From Promethearchaeota archaeon (GTDB lineage Archaea > Asgardarchaeota > Lokiarchaeia > Sigynarchaeales > SOKP01): DNA of 50,299 nucleotides. A program made the position numbers and the translations under genes. Below are positions 32,403 through 42,635 of the stretch, one piece after another; the first letter of the stretch is position 1, and every line of letters begins with the position of its first letter. The notes below the pieces were generated by a model, which saw nothing but the letters and a program-made list of their open reading frames with translations, was not told where the DNA came from and did no database searches. Where the stretch lies: positions 1 to 50,299 of the forward strand of contig JAEOTV010000171.1 in NCBI GenBank assembly GCA_016839635.1, in the 5' to 3' direction.

Positions 32403-33035
32403 TTATAAAAAATCATTAATCTTTTTATTTCGAAAACGTTTTTCTACTCCACCTCTCATCCCAGGCAATTCAAAACACTTATCCGGAATCATTTTTTTAT
32501 AATAATCCTTATTATCTCGTTCAGATATGAATTGTGAACTATATAAAGTCTCAAATATTTTTTCACCAGAAAATTGGATATCTTCGAAATATGGAATTAT
32601 TGGCCTATTTTTACTGATTTTATCAACTACATCTTTTAGAGGTAATTCAATTTGTTGTATTTCCCCTCTTTCATTGATAAAGCTAGTTTTTTTATTATAT
32701 TCATTATATAAACATATTATACATCCAGGCCATCTTTCATGAAAATAGTCTAAAACTCTATCCATGACTTTATGCTTAAGTAAAACTATTCCATATAATA
32801 CTCCGCGATTGTTAATTTCAGTTCGAGTAAATTGTTTCGCACGATATGCTTCAGTTCCGATTTCCCGCATCATTCGATTAATTTTTTTTGCAAATGAAGA
32901 CCCAGAATTACGAAAAACTACTTCTGGTATTCTTTTTATTTGTAAAATAAGATATGGAGAAAATTTATAATGACGTGATAGATTTTGAATTATTTCTTCA
33001 TGAGTATATCCCTTAGCTCGCCCTATTACTTCCAT
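32403..33035 (-). CDS. DUF4130-type protein (predicted DNA repair/modification partner)
   Basis: The 210-residue product resembles the C-terminal DUF4130 domain proteins that accompany a radical SAM DNA-repair enzyme (TIGR03915-type). The segments KINRMMREIGTEAYRAKQFT near 51-70, DRVLDYFHERWPGCIICLYN near 92-111, YFEDIQFSGEKIFETLY near 149-165 and ELPGMRGGVEKRFR near 190-203 are visible. The family relates to uracil-DNA-glycosylase-like proteins by its genomic partner; its activity is not known to me. It is transcribed with the next gene upstream, 55 bases away, confirming the known pairing. Confidence 0.75.
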   Translation of the reverse strand: MEVIGRAKGYTHEEIIQNLSRHYKFSPYLILQIKRIPEVVFRNSGSSFAKKINRMMREIGTEAYRAKQFTRTEINNRGVLYGIVLLKHKVMDRVLDYFHERWPGCIICLYNEYNKKTSFINERGEIQQIELPLKDVVDKISKNRPIIPYFEDIQFSGEKIFETLYSSQFISERDNKDYYKKMIPDKCFELPGMRGGVEKRFRNKKINDFL

Positions 33036-33090
33036 AGGATCTTTTTGACAATCCCTTTTTACAATTTTTCACCTTTTTTATTAGTTTTAT

Positions 33091-34392
33091 TTATGTAAAA
33101 TTTTGAAGTGTTGTTTGTGTATTACCATTAACTTTGAGAAATGGATCTGCTCTTTTTAATACTACTCCAACTGATTGAAGATCCTTTCGCTTCTTAAATA
33201 TGAATTTTTTTGCTCTTAAATTTATTATTCGTTTCGCAGAAATAGGGCCAATACCGGGAACTCGTAATAAATCTTGATAGGATGCTTCATTAGGATTTAC
33301 ACGATTATGATTCTCAAAATATTTGCGTGCTAAGTGAATCTTTGGATCACCTTGGGGTAAATTTCCATCGTCATTTAAAATTTCCTTAAGATCATGCAAT
33401 TTATAATGATAGATTCTCAATAACCAATCACCTTGATATAATCGATGTTCTCTTGCTAAGGGAGCAGCCTGTTTACCTGCTAATGGTGTACCTTCGATGG
33501 GTATAAATGAGGAAAAATATGCCCTTCTTAGATCAATCTGCTTATATCCCCAGTCGATTCTTTTAAGTAATTCATAATCAGTCTCATTTTCCGCTGCCCC
33601 TATTACAAATTGAGTTGTTTGACCACTATTGAGAATTGGAGCACCATCCCAACGATATTTTTTATATCCATTTTCTCGTCGATCTTGAATCATTTTTTCT
33701 TGGAATTTCAATTGATTATCTTGCTTTAAATCTTTCATAATTTTAAGCGTGTCTTCATTATGCCGAGTACGAATCTGCTTTAACCATCGCTGTCGAGTTA
33801 TTATATCATTATTGTAATCTTTTTGTTCTGCGATCTCTGCTAGGTGAGCTTTAGAAGAGGCTTCCATATTTATCGAAATTCGATCAGAAAGAGTTACTGC
33901 TTCATTAAGAAGATATTGACTTACACCAGGTAAACATTTAAAATGTACATATCCTTGAAAATTATACTTAAACCGAAGAAGCCGAATTGCTTCCAACATT
34001 TCTTCAGTTGTTGCATCGGCACTGCCACAAACACCTGATGATATGAAGACACCCTCAGCTACATTCATCGAATAAAGTTTCATAAATGTACGAGCATATT
34101 CTTCTGGGGTAAAACTTACCTTTTTCCTGCAATTATGAGAAAAGCAGTATTTACAATTATATATACATTTATTTGTATAAAGAGTCTTAAAAAGGCTCAT
34201 ACAACGCCCATCTGGAGTATAACTATGACAAATCCCTCCACTAGCAGTAGCTCCAATCCATTTTTTCGAATCTCCGAAAAGTTTTGGATATTTATCGCTA
34301 CGACTGGAAGCGGTGCTTGCACAAATATCATATTTTGAATTTTCTCCTAAAATGCGTATCTTTTCTAAAACAGAAGGCACTTTACCCACCAA
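33091..34392 (-). CDS. Putative DNA modification/repair radical SAM protein with HhH motif
   Basis: The 433-residue product has the radical SAM cluster motif CxxxCxxC at Cys76, Cys80 and Cys83 (NKCIYNCKYCFSHNC), preceded by ATASGGICHSYTPDG. SSGVCGSADATTEEMLEAIR lies near 117-136 in the SAM barrel. A helix-hairpin-helix near 377-397 (LLRVPGIGPISAKRIINL) suggests nucleic acid binding. This matches the TIGR03916 family, paired with DUF4130 genes as here. It is probably a reductive radical enzyme acting on damaged or modified DNA; the reaction is undetermined. Confidence 0.85.
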   Translation of the reverse strand: MVGKVPSVLEKIRILGENSKYDICASTASSRSDKYPKLFGDSKKWIGATASGGICHSYTPDGRCMSLFKTLYTNKCIYNCKYCFSHNCRKKVSFTPEEYARTFMKLYSMNVAEGVFISSGVCGSADATTEEMLEAIRLLRFKYNFQGYVHFKCLPGVSQYLLNEAVTLSDRISINMEASSKAHLAEIAEQKDYNNDIITRQRWLKQIRTRHNEDTLKIMKDLKQDNQLKFQEKMIQDRRENGYKKYRWDGAPILNSGQTTQFVIGAAENETDYELLKRIDWGYKQIDLRRAYFSSFIPIEGTPLAGKQAAPLAREHRLYQGDWLLRIYHYKLHDLKEILNDDGNLPQGDPKIHLARKYFENHNRVNPNEASYQDLLRVPGIGPISAKRIINLRAKKFIFKKRKDLQSVGVVLKRADPFLKVNGNTQTTLQNFT

Positions 34393-34602
34393 TTAAGTAT
34401 AATAGTATACCGAAAAAAGGTATATAAGTTTAAATCTTGATATTTACCTTATAAAAGATGAGGGATATCGAATTTATAAAATAATTTTATTTAGAGAATA
34501 ATAATACTCTAATCAAAAATCCCTTTGATACACAAATTTAAATCTATTTTTTGTTTATCAGAATATATTTGATAAATAAAAACTAATTTCACAGAATTTA
34601 AG

Positions 34603-36420
34603 ATGCCTAAGTATACTGGTGGGGAGATAATCTCCAAATATTTAATAAAAGAAGGGGTTAATTATGTTATCGGGATTCCTGGCCACGGAAATCTTCCTCT
34701 TGTAGATGCATTCTTCAAAGACAAGGATAAAATTCAACTAATTCAACCAAAGCAAGAAATGTCTGGAGTTCACCTTGCAGTCGGGTATTATAGAGTTACT
34801 GGACAACCTCTATGTGTCTTTACCTCAATTGGCCCTGGTGCAATTAATACGGCTATCGGTGTTGCTGATGCATTTGTAGACTCTTTTCCTTGTCTTATTA
34901 TAACTGGAGATACTCATGTTCATATGAGAGGAAAAGGAGTGTTACAAGAAATTGAGAGAAAAAAAGATTCTAGTATGCCTAAAATTTTAGAACCTATAGT
35001 AAAACGCACTTTTGAGGTTGATACTGTAGGACAATTAGCCACAATTATGCAGAGAGCATTTAATATTATGTTAACAGGAAGAAAAGGACCAGTTCATATT
35101 GATCTTCCTATGGATGTACAAGCGAATTCTATCGAAATAAAGATTCCAGAACCTTTAAAAAGAAGATCAATTGGTCGTATATGGGGTGATCCTGAGATAA
35201 TAAAGAAAGCTGCTCAGTTAATTAAAGAATCAAAAAGGCCTGTTTTATTCATAGGCGGTGGAGCAATTTCTTCAAGTGCAAGTGAAGAGATTAAAGCATT
35301 AGCAGAAAAAATCGGTGCAGCAGTAGTAGTTACTATGATGGGAAAAGATATTATAGATAATTCTCATCCACTTTATTGCTGGTCAGCAGGGTCCAAAGGT
35401 ACAACAGTTGGATTAAAAATGGCCTCAAATGCCGATGTTATTCTCGCAGTTGGTTGTAGATTCGCTGATGAAACTGCGAGTTCATATAAAGACGGAGTAA
35501 GTTTTTCAATTCCTCCAACTGAATTAATCCAAATTGACATTGATCCTCATGAAATTGGAAAGAACTATCCTGTTAGTATTGGAATTGTTGGTGATGCCAA
35601 AGCTTGTCTAATCCAAATTTTAAAAGAATTAACAGATTATTCAAGGAATTTCAAGAACACTGATTATTTTAAAGAAATTCAAGAGGAGAAAAATAAATGG
35701 TCTAAATTTCTTGATCAATATCGAGATGATTCGAAAATACCAGTAATGATCTCAACTGTGTTAAAAGAGGTAAGGAACTTTTTTGAAAAAAACGCTGTAA
35801 TAGTAACTAGCTCGGGAAATGTACAAGCTCAAATGCTTCAAGAATTAGAGTTTTATGAACCTAAGACGTGTCTTACTGCGGGGGGGTTCTCAACAATGGG
35901 TTATAGTGTTCCAGCAGCAATTGGGGCTAAACTAGGTACAATTGATATTGGAAAACCAGATCGCCAAGTTGTTGCATTAATTGGGGATGGAGATTTTATG
36001 ATGACTGTATCTGAATTATCAATGGCGGTTCAACTCGGATTGGATAATATTTTCTTTATTGTTCTCAATAATCACGGTTGGATTGCAATAAAGGATTTAC
36101 AGCAGGCTGCATTTGGTGAAGATAGGGGGTACGGTACAGCTTTTGAAGATAAACACGGTAATTCTTATTCTCCTGATTTCGCTAAAATCGGTGAAGCATT
36201 TGGGTGTTATTCTGAAAAAATTTCTAAAAAAGAAGAGATTATTCCTGCACTTAAAAGAGCTGCTGGGTCAAAAAGACCCGCAGTAATAGAAATATTGGTA
36301 AATCGCGAATTTCCTTTTACTGGCTCACCATCTGTTGGTTGGTGGGATGTTCCAATACCAGAATATTTGAAAGATCGAAGAAAAAAATATAAAGAAGAAA
36401 TTAAGGGAGAAAAAATTTAA
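34603..36420 (+). CDS. ThDP-dependent enzyme, acetolactate synthase/IolD-like
   Basis: The 605-residue protein has the three ThDP-enzyme domains. The PYR domain has catalytic Glu52 in PKQEMSGVHLAVGY and FTSIGPGAINTA. The central nucleotide-binding-like domain has VLFIGGGAISS near 213-223. The PP domain has GDGDFMMTVSEL at 461-472 through NN about 25 residues later, the ThDP-Mg site. The C-terminal GWWDVPIPEYL resembles IolD and related synthases. Candidates are acetolactate synthase or a decarboxylase/hydrolase of the IolD type; IlvD 3 kb away fits a branched-chain route, but no ilvN or ilvC is in view. Confidence 0.8.
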   Translation: MPKYTGGEIISKYLIKEGVNYVIGIPGHGNLPLVDAFFKDKDKIQLIQPKQEMSGVHLAVGYYRVTGQPLCVFTSIGPGAINTAIGVADAFVDSFPCLIITGDTHVHMRGKGVLQEIERKKDSSMPKILEPIVKRTFEVDTVGQLATIMQRAFNIMLTGRKGPVHIDLPMDVQANSIEIKIPEPLKRRSIGRIWGDPEIIKKAAQLIKESKRPVLFIGGGAISSSASEEIKALAEKIGAAVVVTMMGKDIIDNSHPLYCWSAGSKGTTVGLKMASNADVILAVGCRFADETASSYKDGVSFSIPPTELIQIDIDPHEIGKNYPVSIGIVGDAKACLIQILKELTDYSRNFKNTDYFKEIQEEKNKWSKFLDQYRDDSKIPVMISTVLKEVRNFFEKNAVIVTSSGNVQAQMLQELEFYEPKTCLTAGGFSTMGYSVPAAIGAKLGTIDIGKPDRQVVALIGDGDFMMTVSELSMAVQLGLDNIFFIVLNNHGWIAIKDLQQAAFGEDRGYGTAFEDKHGNSYSPDFAKIGEAFGCYSEKISKKEEIIPALKRAAGSKRPAVIEILVNREFPFTGSPSVGWWDVPIPEYLKDRRKKYKEEIKGEKI

Positions 36421-37955
36421 TTGTTATAAATTGAATATATATTATCTAATTTTTTCTTCAAAACACGGGGTAGCTTAAATTTTTCAACGTAAAAGTGAAA
36501 TATTAAATCATCAACTAGTTTTTGTTCTTTTATATAATCACACTTTAAGTTTTCCTGTTTATTTTTAATAATTGATGATACTAAGGTTTCTATTTTTTCT
36601 TTAATTTCTTTTTCAGGTTCAATAAATGGTAAGGCATGGATTCCTGTAATTTGAATACTACTAGTATTATTTATAATTCCTTTCGCCAAATAATTATATA
36701 AGGAACTATTCAGCAGACCTAAAACATAAGGAATCGAAATTGACTTATTTTTGATTATAAATCCAATAGCTTTATTAGAATCCCAGTAACATCCTCTTGG
36801 CTTATAGCGCGCTGCTAGTCTGGAACTTACTCCACTTATTATGATTCCTTCTCTCTCAAATGGCACATTTTTTGGAATATCATAATTTTTTATCGACTCT
36901 TTTCTCCAATCTAAAGCCTCCATTATTGGTCTGTAATATTGATCTGCTCCACCTCTTTTCAAATAAGGTTTCCACTGATTTGATTCTAAATCTTTCCTAT
37001 TAATGATAATGTATTTATTATCAGGATTAGTAATTTTAATATTTCTCTTTCTATAAATATCAGCTAGTTCTGAACCTTCGATAGCTGCTATAAACCTTTT
37101 ATTATCATGTGTATGCATACCAATAAATCCTTGTATATAATCATTTAATTTCGGGGCTTTTTCGAATAAATTCAGAATTTCTTTTTCAACATCAGTGAAA
37201 AATATATTAAAGGGTAAAGAGTTGTATCTTATTTGTCTTATTTTATTAACAATAGGAGGATTATAGTAATTTTCCTCGCTATTAACCCGAGGAATTATCC
37301 TCATATGAGTATTTTCTCTTTGTGATTTATTTTTTTGCCCAGAACATTTTTGCAAAATAATTATTAGTGGGCTCGTACTTACTTTTTGATTAGAGAATAA
37401 ATTTTTTGGTGCTAATAGAATTTCAATAATTTTGCAGTTTTTAAGAATAAATTTTCTTAATCTCTTATGGGTACTTAAGGTTAAGAATGAATCACTTGTT
37501 ATAAAACCTAATTTTCCTCCTTCTTTTAGTCTCCAAATGCTATTTACAATAAACATAGCATATGTTTCATGAGCATTTATTCTTCCATAGATTTTTCTTA
37601 ATTTAACTTTATTTTTTCGAACATAGGCACTAGCTTTATTTAGATAAGGGGGGTTTCCTACAATAAAATCAAATTTATTATAAGAATCAGGATATAAAGC
37701 AATGAGAGTATCTTGTATTTTAGTAGAAACTCCCAACATTTCAATCTGATTTAAGAAGTTTGAATTTATATCATAAGCAAATATATGACTATTATCAATT
37801 CCAGCTTCTATTAGTTTTTTAATAAAAATTCCTGGTCCAACACACGGATCTAATACACTTTGTCCATCTTTAATCTCCCCCATTCTTGATATTATATATT
37901 CTACTGTTTGAGGGGGGGTTAAAACTACACCTAAATCCTTACTCTTATATTCAAT
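36417..37955 (-). CDS. N6-adenine DNA methyltransferase (TaqI/Eco57I-like), possible non-AUG start
   Basis: The catalytic motif NPPY is preceded by FDFIVG near residue 100, and SAM motif I is DPCVGPGIF. A TaqI-type target-recognition region fills the second half (QWKPYLKRGGADQYYRPIM; GIIISGVSSRLAARYKP; ITGIHALPFIEP). The first ATG (37883) would omit GVVLTPPQTVEYIISRM, an essential N-terminal motif X of these enzymes, which lies in frame just upstream. No ATG, GTG or TTG precedes it, so ATT (37955) or ATA (37958, overlapping the M28 stop) is proposed. No separate endonuclease gene is adjacent; this may be a fused or solitary system. Confidence 0.8.
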   Translation of the reverse strand: MEYKSKDLGVVLTPPQTVEYIISRMGEIKDGQSVLDPCVGPGIFIKKLIEAGIDNSHIFAYDINSNFLNQIEMLGVSTKIQDTLIALYPDSYNKFDFIVGNPPYLNKASAYVRKNKVKLRKIYGRINAHETYAMFIVNSIWRLKEGGKLGFITSDSFLTLSTHKRLRKFILKNCKIIEILLAPKNLFSNQKVSTSPLIIILQKCSGQKNKSQRENTHMRIIPRVNSEENYYNPPIVNKIRQIRYNSLPFNIFFTDVEKEILNLFEKAPKLNDYIQGFIGMHTHDNKRFIAAIEGSELADIYRKRNIKITNPDNKYIIINRKDLESNQWKPYLKRGGADQYYRPIMEALDWRKESIKNYDIPKNVPFEREGIIISGVSSRLAARYKPRGCYWDSNKAIGFIIKNKSISIPYVLGLLNSSLYNYLAKGIINNTSSIQITGIHALPFIEPEKEIKEKIETLVSSIIKNKQENLKCDYIKEQKLVDDLIFHFYVEKFKLPRVLKKKLDNIYSIYNN

Positions 37956-37957
37956 TA

Positions 37958-39130
37958 TTAATCCGCACTCTCGGCATTTTTTATATCGTTATCGACTTCA
38001 TTTAATAAAATTGTATAAAACTCGCACAGTTTTTTCAGAATTTTAATATCTATTTTATCTACATCATCATGAATAGAATGTACATAATTATGAACTGTTC
38101 TATCGCCACTACCTAATCCTTGAAAGTTTTTATTATAAAGAAATAATCCATCACTGTATATACCAATATAAAACCTTCGAGTCTTCTTCTCTAAACTCAT
38201 TATATCTTTATTTTCTGAAATATAATTAAAAACTCTATAATTTTTATTATTAAGAAGACCATGATCCCATAAATTTATTTTATTTGCAAATGAATCAAAA
38301 TTAGCTATAAAAGTCTTTTCTCTGTCAAAATCTTTTATATTATGGTAGAAATTTCTTATTCCCATTGTACCAGATTCTTCAGCACCAGTAAATACAAACC
38401 ACAAATTATAATTTTTTGGTATATTTTTTTGATCAGAAAAATGGGAAAGAAGCTCTAATAGACATACTATTCCCGAAGCATTATCTATTGCACCCTTTGA
38501 TTTATTATTGGTTCTATTCATCCAAAGGAATATTATGGCTATGATATTCAAGGAAAAAATCAAAATCCCCAAAATTTGTAATAACATATAAACGTTGGGC
38601 AATAAGATAAATTTAAAGATCGTAATTAAAAGACCTAAAGGGAAAGTGCATACCCATACATAATATATTTGGATACGAATTTTTATTGAGAAGGTTTGTC
38701 CTTTTGAATCTAAATGAGAGAAGAGTAGAATATTATAATCTGGGCTTTCGGCATTATTCTTTGATGATAATTTTACATATAAATTTTGAGAATTGTATTC
38801 ATTTCCTAATTTTATATTCTCTGGATTTCTTGTCAGTTTGATCAAAAATAATATAAAAATAAAGATTAAAAGTAGGTTAATTAAACTAAAAACAGTATGC
38901 AAATTTAAAAATAATACAAATAGAAGGTAACTTAAAGATGTTAAAACCAATTTTGGATAAAGCCTTGAAAAAAAAATACTAAATGAAAACTCTTGAGTAT
39001 TTGGAGAAAGACCTAGGTTTTCTATTTTTTTCTTTACAATGTTGAATGATTTCTTTTCTAATTTGGTTCCAGACAACCTTGGAAAAGAAAGTTCTTTTAA
39101 ATTCTCCAATATACGATTTTCAACTATCAT
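37958..39130 (-). CDS. M28-family metallopeptidase with inserted membrane helices
   Basis: The 390-residue product has ligands in LLFSHLDSKGQTF (His near 140), KGAIDNASG (Asp near 216), FTGAEESGTMG (Glu pair near 250), ANFDSF (Asp near 279) and HNYVHSIHDD (last His near 355). Hydrophobic segments lie near residues 52-98 and again about 156-205, between the His and Asp ligands, exactly as in the gene at 27449. It is followed by the methyltransferase gene almost without a gap. Membrane-bound peptidase activity is inferred. Confidence 0.8.
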   Translation of the reverse strand: MIVENRILENLKELSFPRLSGTKLEKKSFNIVKKKIENLGLSPNTQEFSFSIFFSRLYPKLVLTSLSYLLFVLFLNLHTVFSLINLLLIFIFILFLIKLTRNPENIKLGNEYNSQNLYVKLSSKNNAESPDYNILLFSHLDSKGQTFSIKIRIQIYYVWVCTFPLGLLITIFKFILLPNVYMLLQILGILIFSLNIIAIIFLWMNRTNNKSKGAIDNASGIVCLLELLSHFSDQKNIPKNYNLWFVFTGAEESGTMGIRNFYHNIKDFDREKTFIANFDSFANKINLWDHGLLNNKNYRVFNYISENKDIMSLEKKTRRFYIGIYSDGLFLYNKNFQGLGSGDRTVHNYVHSIHDDVDKIDIKILKKLCEFYTILLNEVDNDIKNAESAD

Positions 39131-39141
39131 TGTCCAAAAAA

Positions 39142-40809
39142 TTATTGTAAATATGCTCCATATTTCGCAGAGCTTACGAGTTTTTTATAAATGCTTAAAA
39201 AACCTGTTTTAATCTTATCTTCAGGTTTTTTCCACTTCATTAGTCTTTTTTTAATTACACTTTCAGGGATTAATATATTTAATTTTCGATTATTAATATC
39301 AATTTCAATCTCATCTCCATCTTCAATAATTGCTATTGGCCCTCCTTCGATTGCTTCAGGACAAACATGCCCTATACAAGGACCTCTTGTAGCTCCGGAA
39401 TATCTCCCATCAGTTATCATCGCTACAGAATCTCCTAAACCCATACCAACTAAAAGTGCTGCAGGAATTGATAACTCTCTCATTCCAGGAGATCCTTTGG
39501 GTCCCTCATACCGTATAACTAAAATGTCTCCTTTTTGTACTTTTTTTGATAATAAAGCCTTACTGACATCCTCTTCAGATTCAAAAACTTTAGCAGGACC
39601 TTTATGATATCTCATTTTTGGGTTGATAGCACTTTGTTTAATAATTGCTCCCTCGGGTGCTAAACTTCCTTTTAAAACAGCAATACCTCCCTCACTTGAG
39701 ATTGGATCCTCTATGGTTCTTATAATCTGGTAATCATCATATTCTATACCTTTCAGATATTCTCCAAGTGTTACACCTAGCACTGTTTTTGTGGATAAGT
39801 TCAATAATTTAGATAATTTTTTCATTAGAACTTTAACACCACCAGCTTCATGAAACTCTGAGAGAGTATATTCTGAGCTTGGTTTGAACTTGGCTAATAA
39901 AGGTATAGATTTACTAATTTTATCAAAATCGAAATGGTTTAAGTTGCCACCTATCTCATGTGATAACGCACATAGATGAAGTATCATGTTAGTTGATCCG
40001 CCAAATGATAGTCCTACTTTAATTGCATTTTCTATTGAATTATGGGTAATTATATCTAAGGCCCTAATATCCTTTTTAATTAAATTCATTATAGCTTTTC
40101 CAGTATCTTTGCAAAGGTTTTCTCTTTCCTTACTTACAGCGCTTAGTGTTGCACAATCTGGTAAAGAAAGTCCCATACTTTCAACAATACATGCCATCGT
40201 ATTTGCTGTGCCCATCATATTGCAAGCTCCGGGAGAACAGCAAGTTTCTGATTCAATAAGATATAATTCGTCCTTTGTAATTAAACCTGCATTAAATTTT
40301 CCTATGGATTCTTTAATATCAGAAGTTACAAAGGTTTTCCCCATTAATGGTCCATCTTGGAAGGTTTTAGGTAGCATAATACCTCCAGTCAAGAATATTG
40401 TTGGAATGTTACATCTTATTGCTGCTAGTAGCATTCCCGGTACAATTTTATCACAAGAGCATAACATAACCATCCCATCAAATTCATATGCTTTAATTGA
40501 ACATTCTACTGATGCCGCGATTACTTCTCTGGACGGTAAAACATATTTTGAATTGTTTCTTGAATTGGCGATTCCATCACATATAGCAATTGTATTAAAT
40601 TCCATTGGAGTACCACCTGCTTCTTTGACACTTTCTTTAATAAATACCGCTAGGTTACGTAAGTGTATATGCCCTGGATTAATTTCATTCCAAGAATTAA
40701 CGATACCAATTCTAGGTTTTTCCAAATCTTTATAAGAATATCCGCATCCTAAAAGTAAAGCTCTTTCATACGTTCTTCTTAGATCCAAATCTTCTTTCCT
40801 AATTGACAT
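39142..40809 (-). CDS. ilvD: Dihydroxy-acid dehydratase
   Basis: This 555-residue iron-sulphur dehydratase acts in valine, leucine and isoleucine synthesis. Motifs: [20 protein letters not shown] near 34-53, [22 protein letters not shown] (cluster Cys) near 116-127, [20 protein letters not shown] near 183-202 (cluster ligand region), [32 protein letters not shown] near 459-478. The length is normal. It is 11 bases ahead of an M28 gene on the same strand. With the ThDP enzyme at 34603 it could supply branched-chain amino acids. Confidence 0.96.
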   Translation of the reverse strand: MSIRKEDLDLRRTYERALLLGCGYSYKDLEKPRIGIVNSWNEINPGHIHLRNLAVFIKESVKEAGGTPMEFNTIAICDGIANSRNNSKYVLPSREVIAASVECSIKAYEFDGMVMLCSCDKIVPGMLLAAIRCNIPTIFLTGGIMLPKTFQDGPLMGKTFVTSDIKESIGKFNAGLITKDELYLIESETCCSPGACNMMGTANTMACIVESMGLSLPDCATLSAVSKERENLCKDTGKAIMNLIKKDIRALDIITHNSIENAIKVGLSFGGSTNMILHLCALSHEIGGNLNHFDFDKISKSIPLLAKFKPSSEYTLSEFHEAGGVKVLMKKLSKLLNLSTKTVLGVTLGEYLKGIEYDDYQIIRTIEDPISSEGGIAVLKGSLAPEGAIIKQSAINPKMRYHKGPAKVFESEEDVSKALLSKKVQKGDILVIRYEGPKGSPGMRELSIPAALLVGMGLGDSVAMITDGRYSGATRGPCIGHVCPEAIEGGPIAIIEDGDEIEIDINNRKLNILIPESVIKKRLMKWKKPEDKIKTGFLSIYKKLVSSAKYGAYLQ

Positions 40810-40892
40810 TATTAATTAATCTTACAAATAGAGATTATATAAAATTAATTGATAAAAAATAGAAAAGAGAATTTTCTTTTATTCAAATATTC

Positions 40893-41654
40893 TTAAAATC
40901 TAATAGATAAACAAGAAAGACCTCCATCCATCTTTCTAAACTCTGACATATCAATTTCAAGTATTTTATATCCTAATTTTAATATTGAATTTTTTAACTT
41001 CTGAAAGCCTTTAGCAATTAGAATATAACTATTCACTCTTATGCAATTTGCAGCATAGTTCTCATCTTTATCTACTTCTATAATATTAAAATCCTTGAAG
41101 ATTGGATTATCAATGAATTCTACCGAAATAATTAAATTGTTATCGCCTATATATGCTAATCCTGTCTTCAGATGAAGTAAATTAACTAATTGCACAGTTA
41201 AGCATGAATAATCATACTTTTTAACGATCTCTGTAAATTGCCTGGCACCTTCTTTATTTGTTCGTTTAGAAAGTCCTATATAGTATTGGTTATCTACTTT
41301 TAATATATCTCCCCCTTCAAGGGTTCCAGGATTCTTAATGAACTCTATATGATCATAAAATCTTTCTAAGACTTTTTTTACTTCTAATTCTTCACCTTTT
41401 CTACTTGAAGCCCCTAAAGTAGTAATTATTGCTACATTCTTATTAACAACAGCAGTATCTTCAACGAAAGTGGAATCAGGAAATCTTTCATCAGCCTCTA
41501 TTTCAATAATATCTAAACCACATCTTTTCAATGCTCCAATATAATCTGAATGTTGAATAACTGCCTTATTATAATTAGGCTTCCCTAAATTAGAAGATGT
41601 TAAACCTTCTTGAAATGATTTTGCTAATCTTCTCACAATTGCATGTTTAAACAT
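40893..41654 (-). CDS. Dimethylarginine dimethylaminohydrolase-like (DDAH) enzyme
   Basis: The 253-residue product has the guanidine-modifying fold features: FPDSTFVEDTAVV near residues 58-70 (substrate-binding acidic residues), PGTLEGGDILKVDNQYYIGL near 109-128, KTGLAYIGDNNLIIS near 161-175 (here the usual catalytic His position in LLHLKTGL is present as His159) and the terminal nucleophile GGLSCLSIRF with Cys248. Members hydrolyse methylated arginine to citrulline and an amine. Transcribed with the flanking minus-strand genes, with a 30-base gap upstream. Confidence 0.9.
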   Translation of the reverse strand: MFKHAIVRRLAKSFQEGLTSSNLGKPNYNKAVIQHSDYIGALKRCGLDIIEIEADERFPDSTFVEDTAVVNKNVAIITTLGASSRKGEELEVKKVLERFYDHIEFIKNPGTLEGGDILKVDNQYYIGLSKRTNKEGARQFTEIVKKYDYSCLTVQLVNLLHLKTGLAYIGDNNLIISVEFIDNPIFKDFNIIEVDKDENYAANCIRVNSYILIAKGFQKLKNSILKLGYKILEIDMSEFRKMDGGLSCLSIRF

Positions 41655-41684
41655 AATTAGGGTATTTTTATTTAAGCTTCATAT

Positions 41685-42587
41685 TTATATTTCTACTATT
41701 GGATTTCTGTCCATACATGGTACTTCAAATTGACAAAATGCACATCCAACTGGATAACTTGCAGGTCTTAGTTTCCAATTAATACGACGATTATGAGGTT
41801 TTAAAATTGAACCAATACGATTTATCATTTTTCTTTCTATTCTTTTACCATATTCATTGCATTTAATTTTATTGTGACCATTTTCATCTATAGCGTTAGC
41901 GGGGCATCTTGTTTCACATTTTCTACAAGTACCTTTTGAGTAATATAAGCAATTTGCATAAGGATTTTCATTTTTTCTTGGAGTGATTTCTAATGGAGCA
42001 TTAGTTACTACAGAAGCTAATCTTACATTACAGCCGATCTTAGTAATTAAGCCTTCATGTAAGCTGAAGGTTCCTAAACCAGTAGCAAACGCAATATGAC
42101 GTTCTGACCAAGTTGAATAAAATTTTCCCTTCATAATTATACTAAAAGATTCGCTGAGCATCGCCGCAATTGCTATAAAATTTTTACGCTTAAAATATTT
42201 GATAATCTGCTCGCAAATATCTTTCATAAAAGCATTAGCATAATTTCGTCCAACACAATAAATTTCAGCAGGAAGAGTAACCTGTGAAAATTTTCTTATA
42301 TTCTTGCTTTCTTTACGTATTTTATCACTAAAAGGAAAGATAATCGAAATAATTCTTAAATTAGACGCTGGAAGGTTCTCATTCTCTTCTGATACCCATA
42401 AATCAAGAGGACTCAAGTGTTCTGGACCTATAATTTCTTTGTATTTCTGAAATATGGGATCATCTCCTTGAGCAACACCTATTAATGGGGAAGAAAATAT
42501 CATATCTCCTCCATATCTCTCAGGAAGTCGATTTAATTCACATGTTTCAAAATAATTTTTTAAAAATTGAGTTAATTCAGCATTCAT
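41685..42587 (-). CDS. Epoxyqueuosine reductase (QueG)-like 4Fe-4S protein
   Basis: The 300-residue product has the C-terminal ferredoxin region CRKCETRCP near residues 220-228 and GCAFCQFEVPC near 281-291, preceded by WSERHIAFATGLGTFSLHEG near 159-178 and VRLASVVTNAPLE. The arrangement is like the QueG/reductive dehalogenase-related group that uses a corrinoid and two 4Fe-4S clusters. The family has several poorly known archaeal members, so the substrate is not assigned. The DDAH gene follows after 30 bases. Confidence 0.78.
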   Translation of the reverse strand: MNAELTQFLKNYFETCELNRLPERYGGDMIFSSPLIGVAQGDDPIFQKYKEIIGPEHLSPLDLWVSEENENLPASNLRIISIIFPFSDKIRKESKNIRKFSQVTLPAEIYCVGRNYANAFMKDICEQIIKYFKRKNFIAIAAMLSESFSIIMKGKFYSTWSERHIAFATGLGTFSLHEGLITKIGCNVRLASVVTNAPLEITPRKNENPYANCLYYSKGTCRKCETRCPANAIDENGHNKIKCNEYGKRIERKMINRIGSILKPHNRRINWKLRPASYPVGCAFCQFEVPCMDRNPIVEI

Positions 42588-42635
42588 AATTCTCTATAAT
42601 TTTATAAACATTATCTTAACTAAAAATCTAATTAA

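Noticed and set aside
39986..40735. 249-codon open frame on the plus strand
   Set aside because: It is the antisense shadow of ilvD, which has all its active-site motifs.
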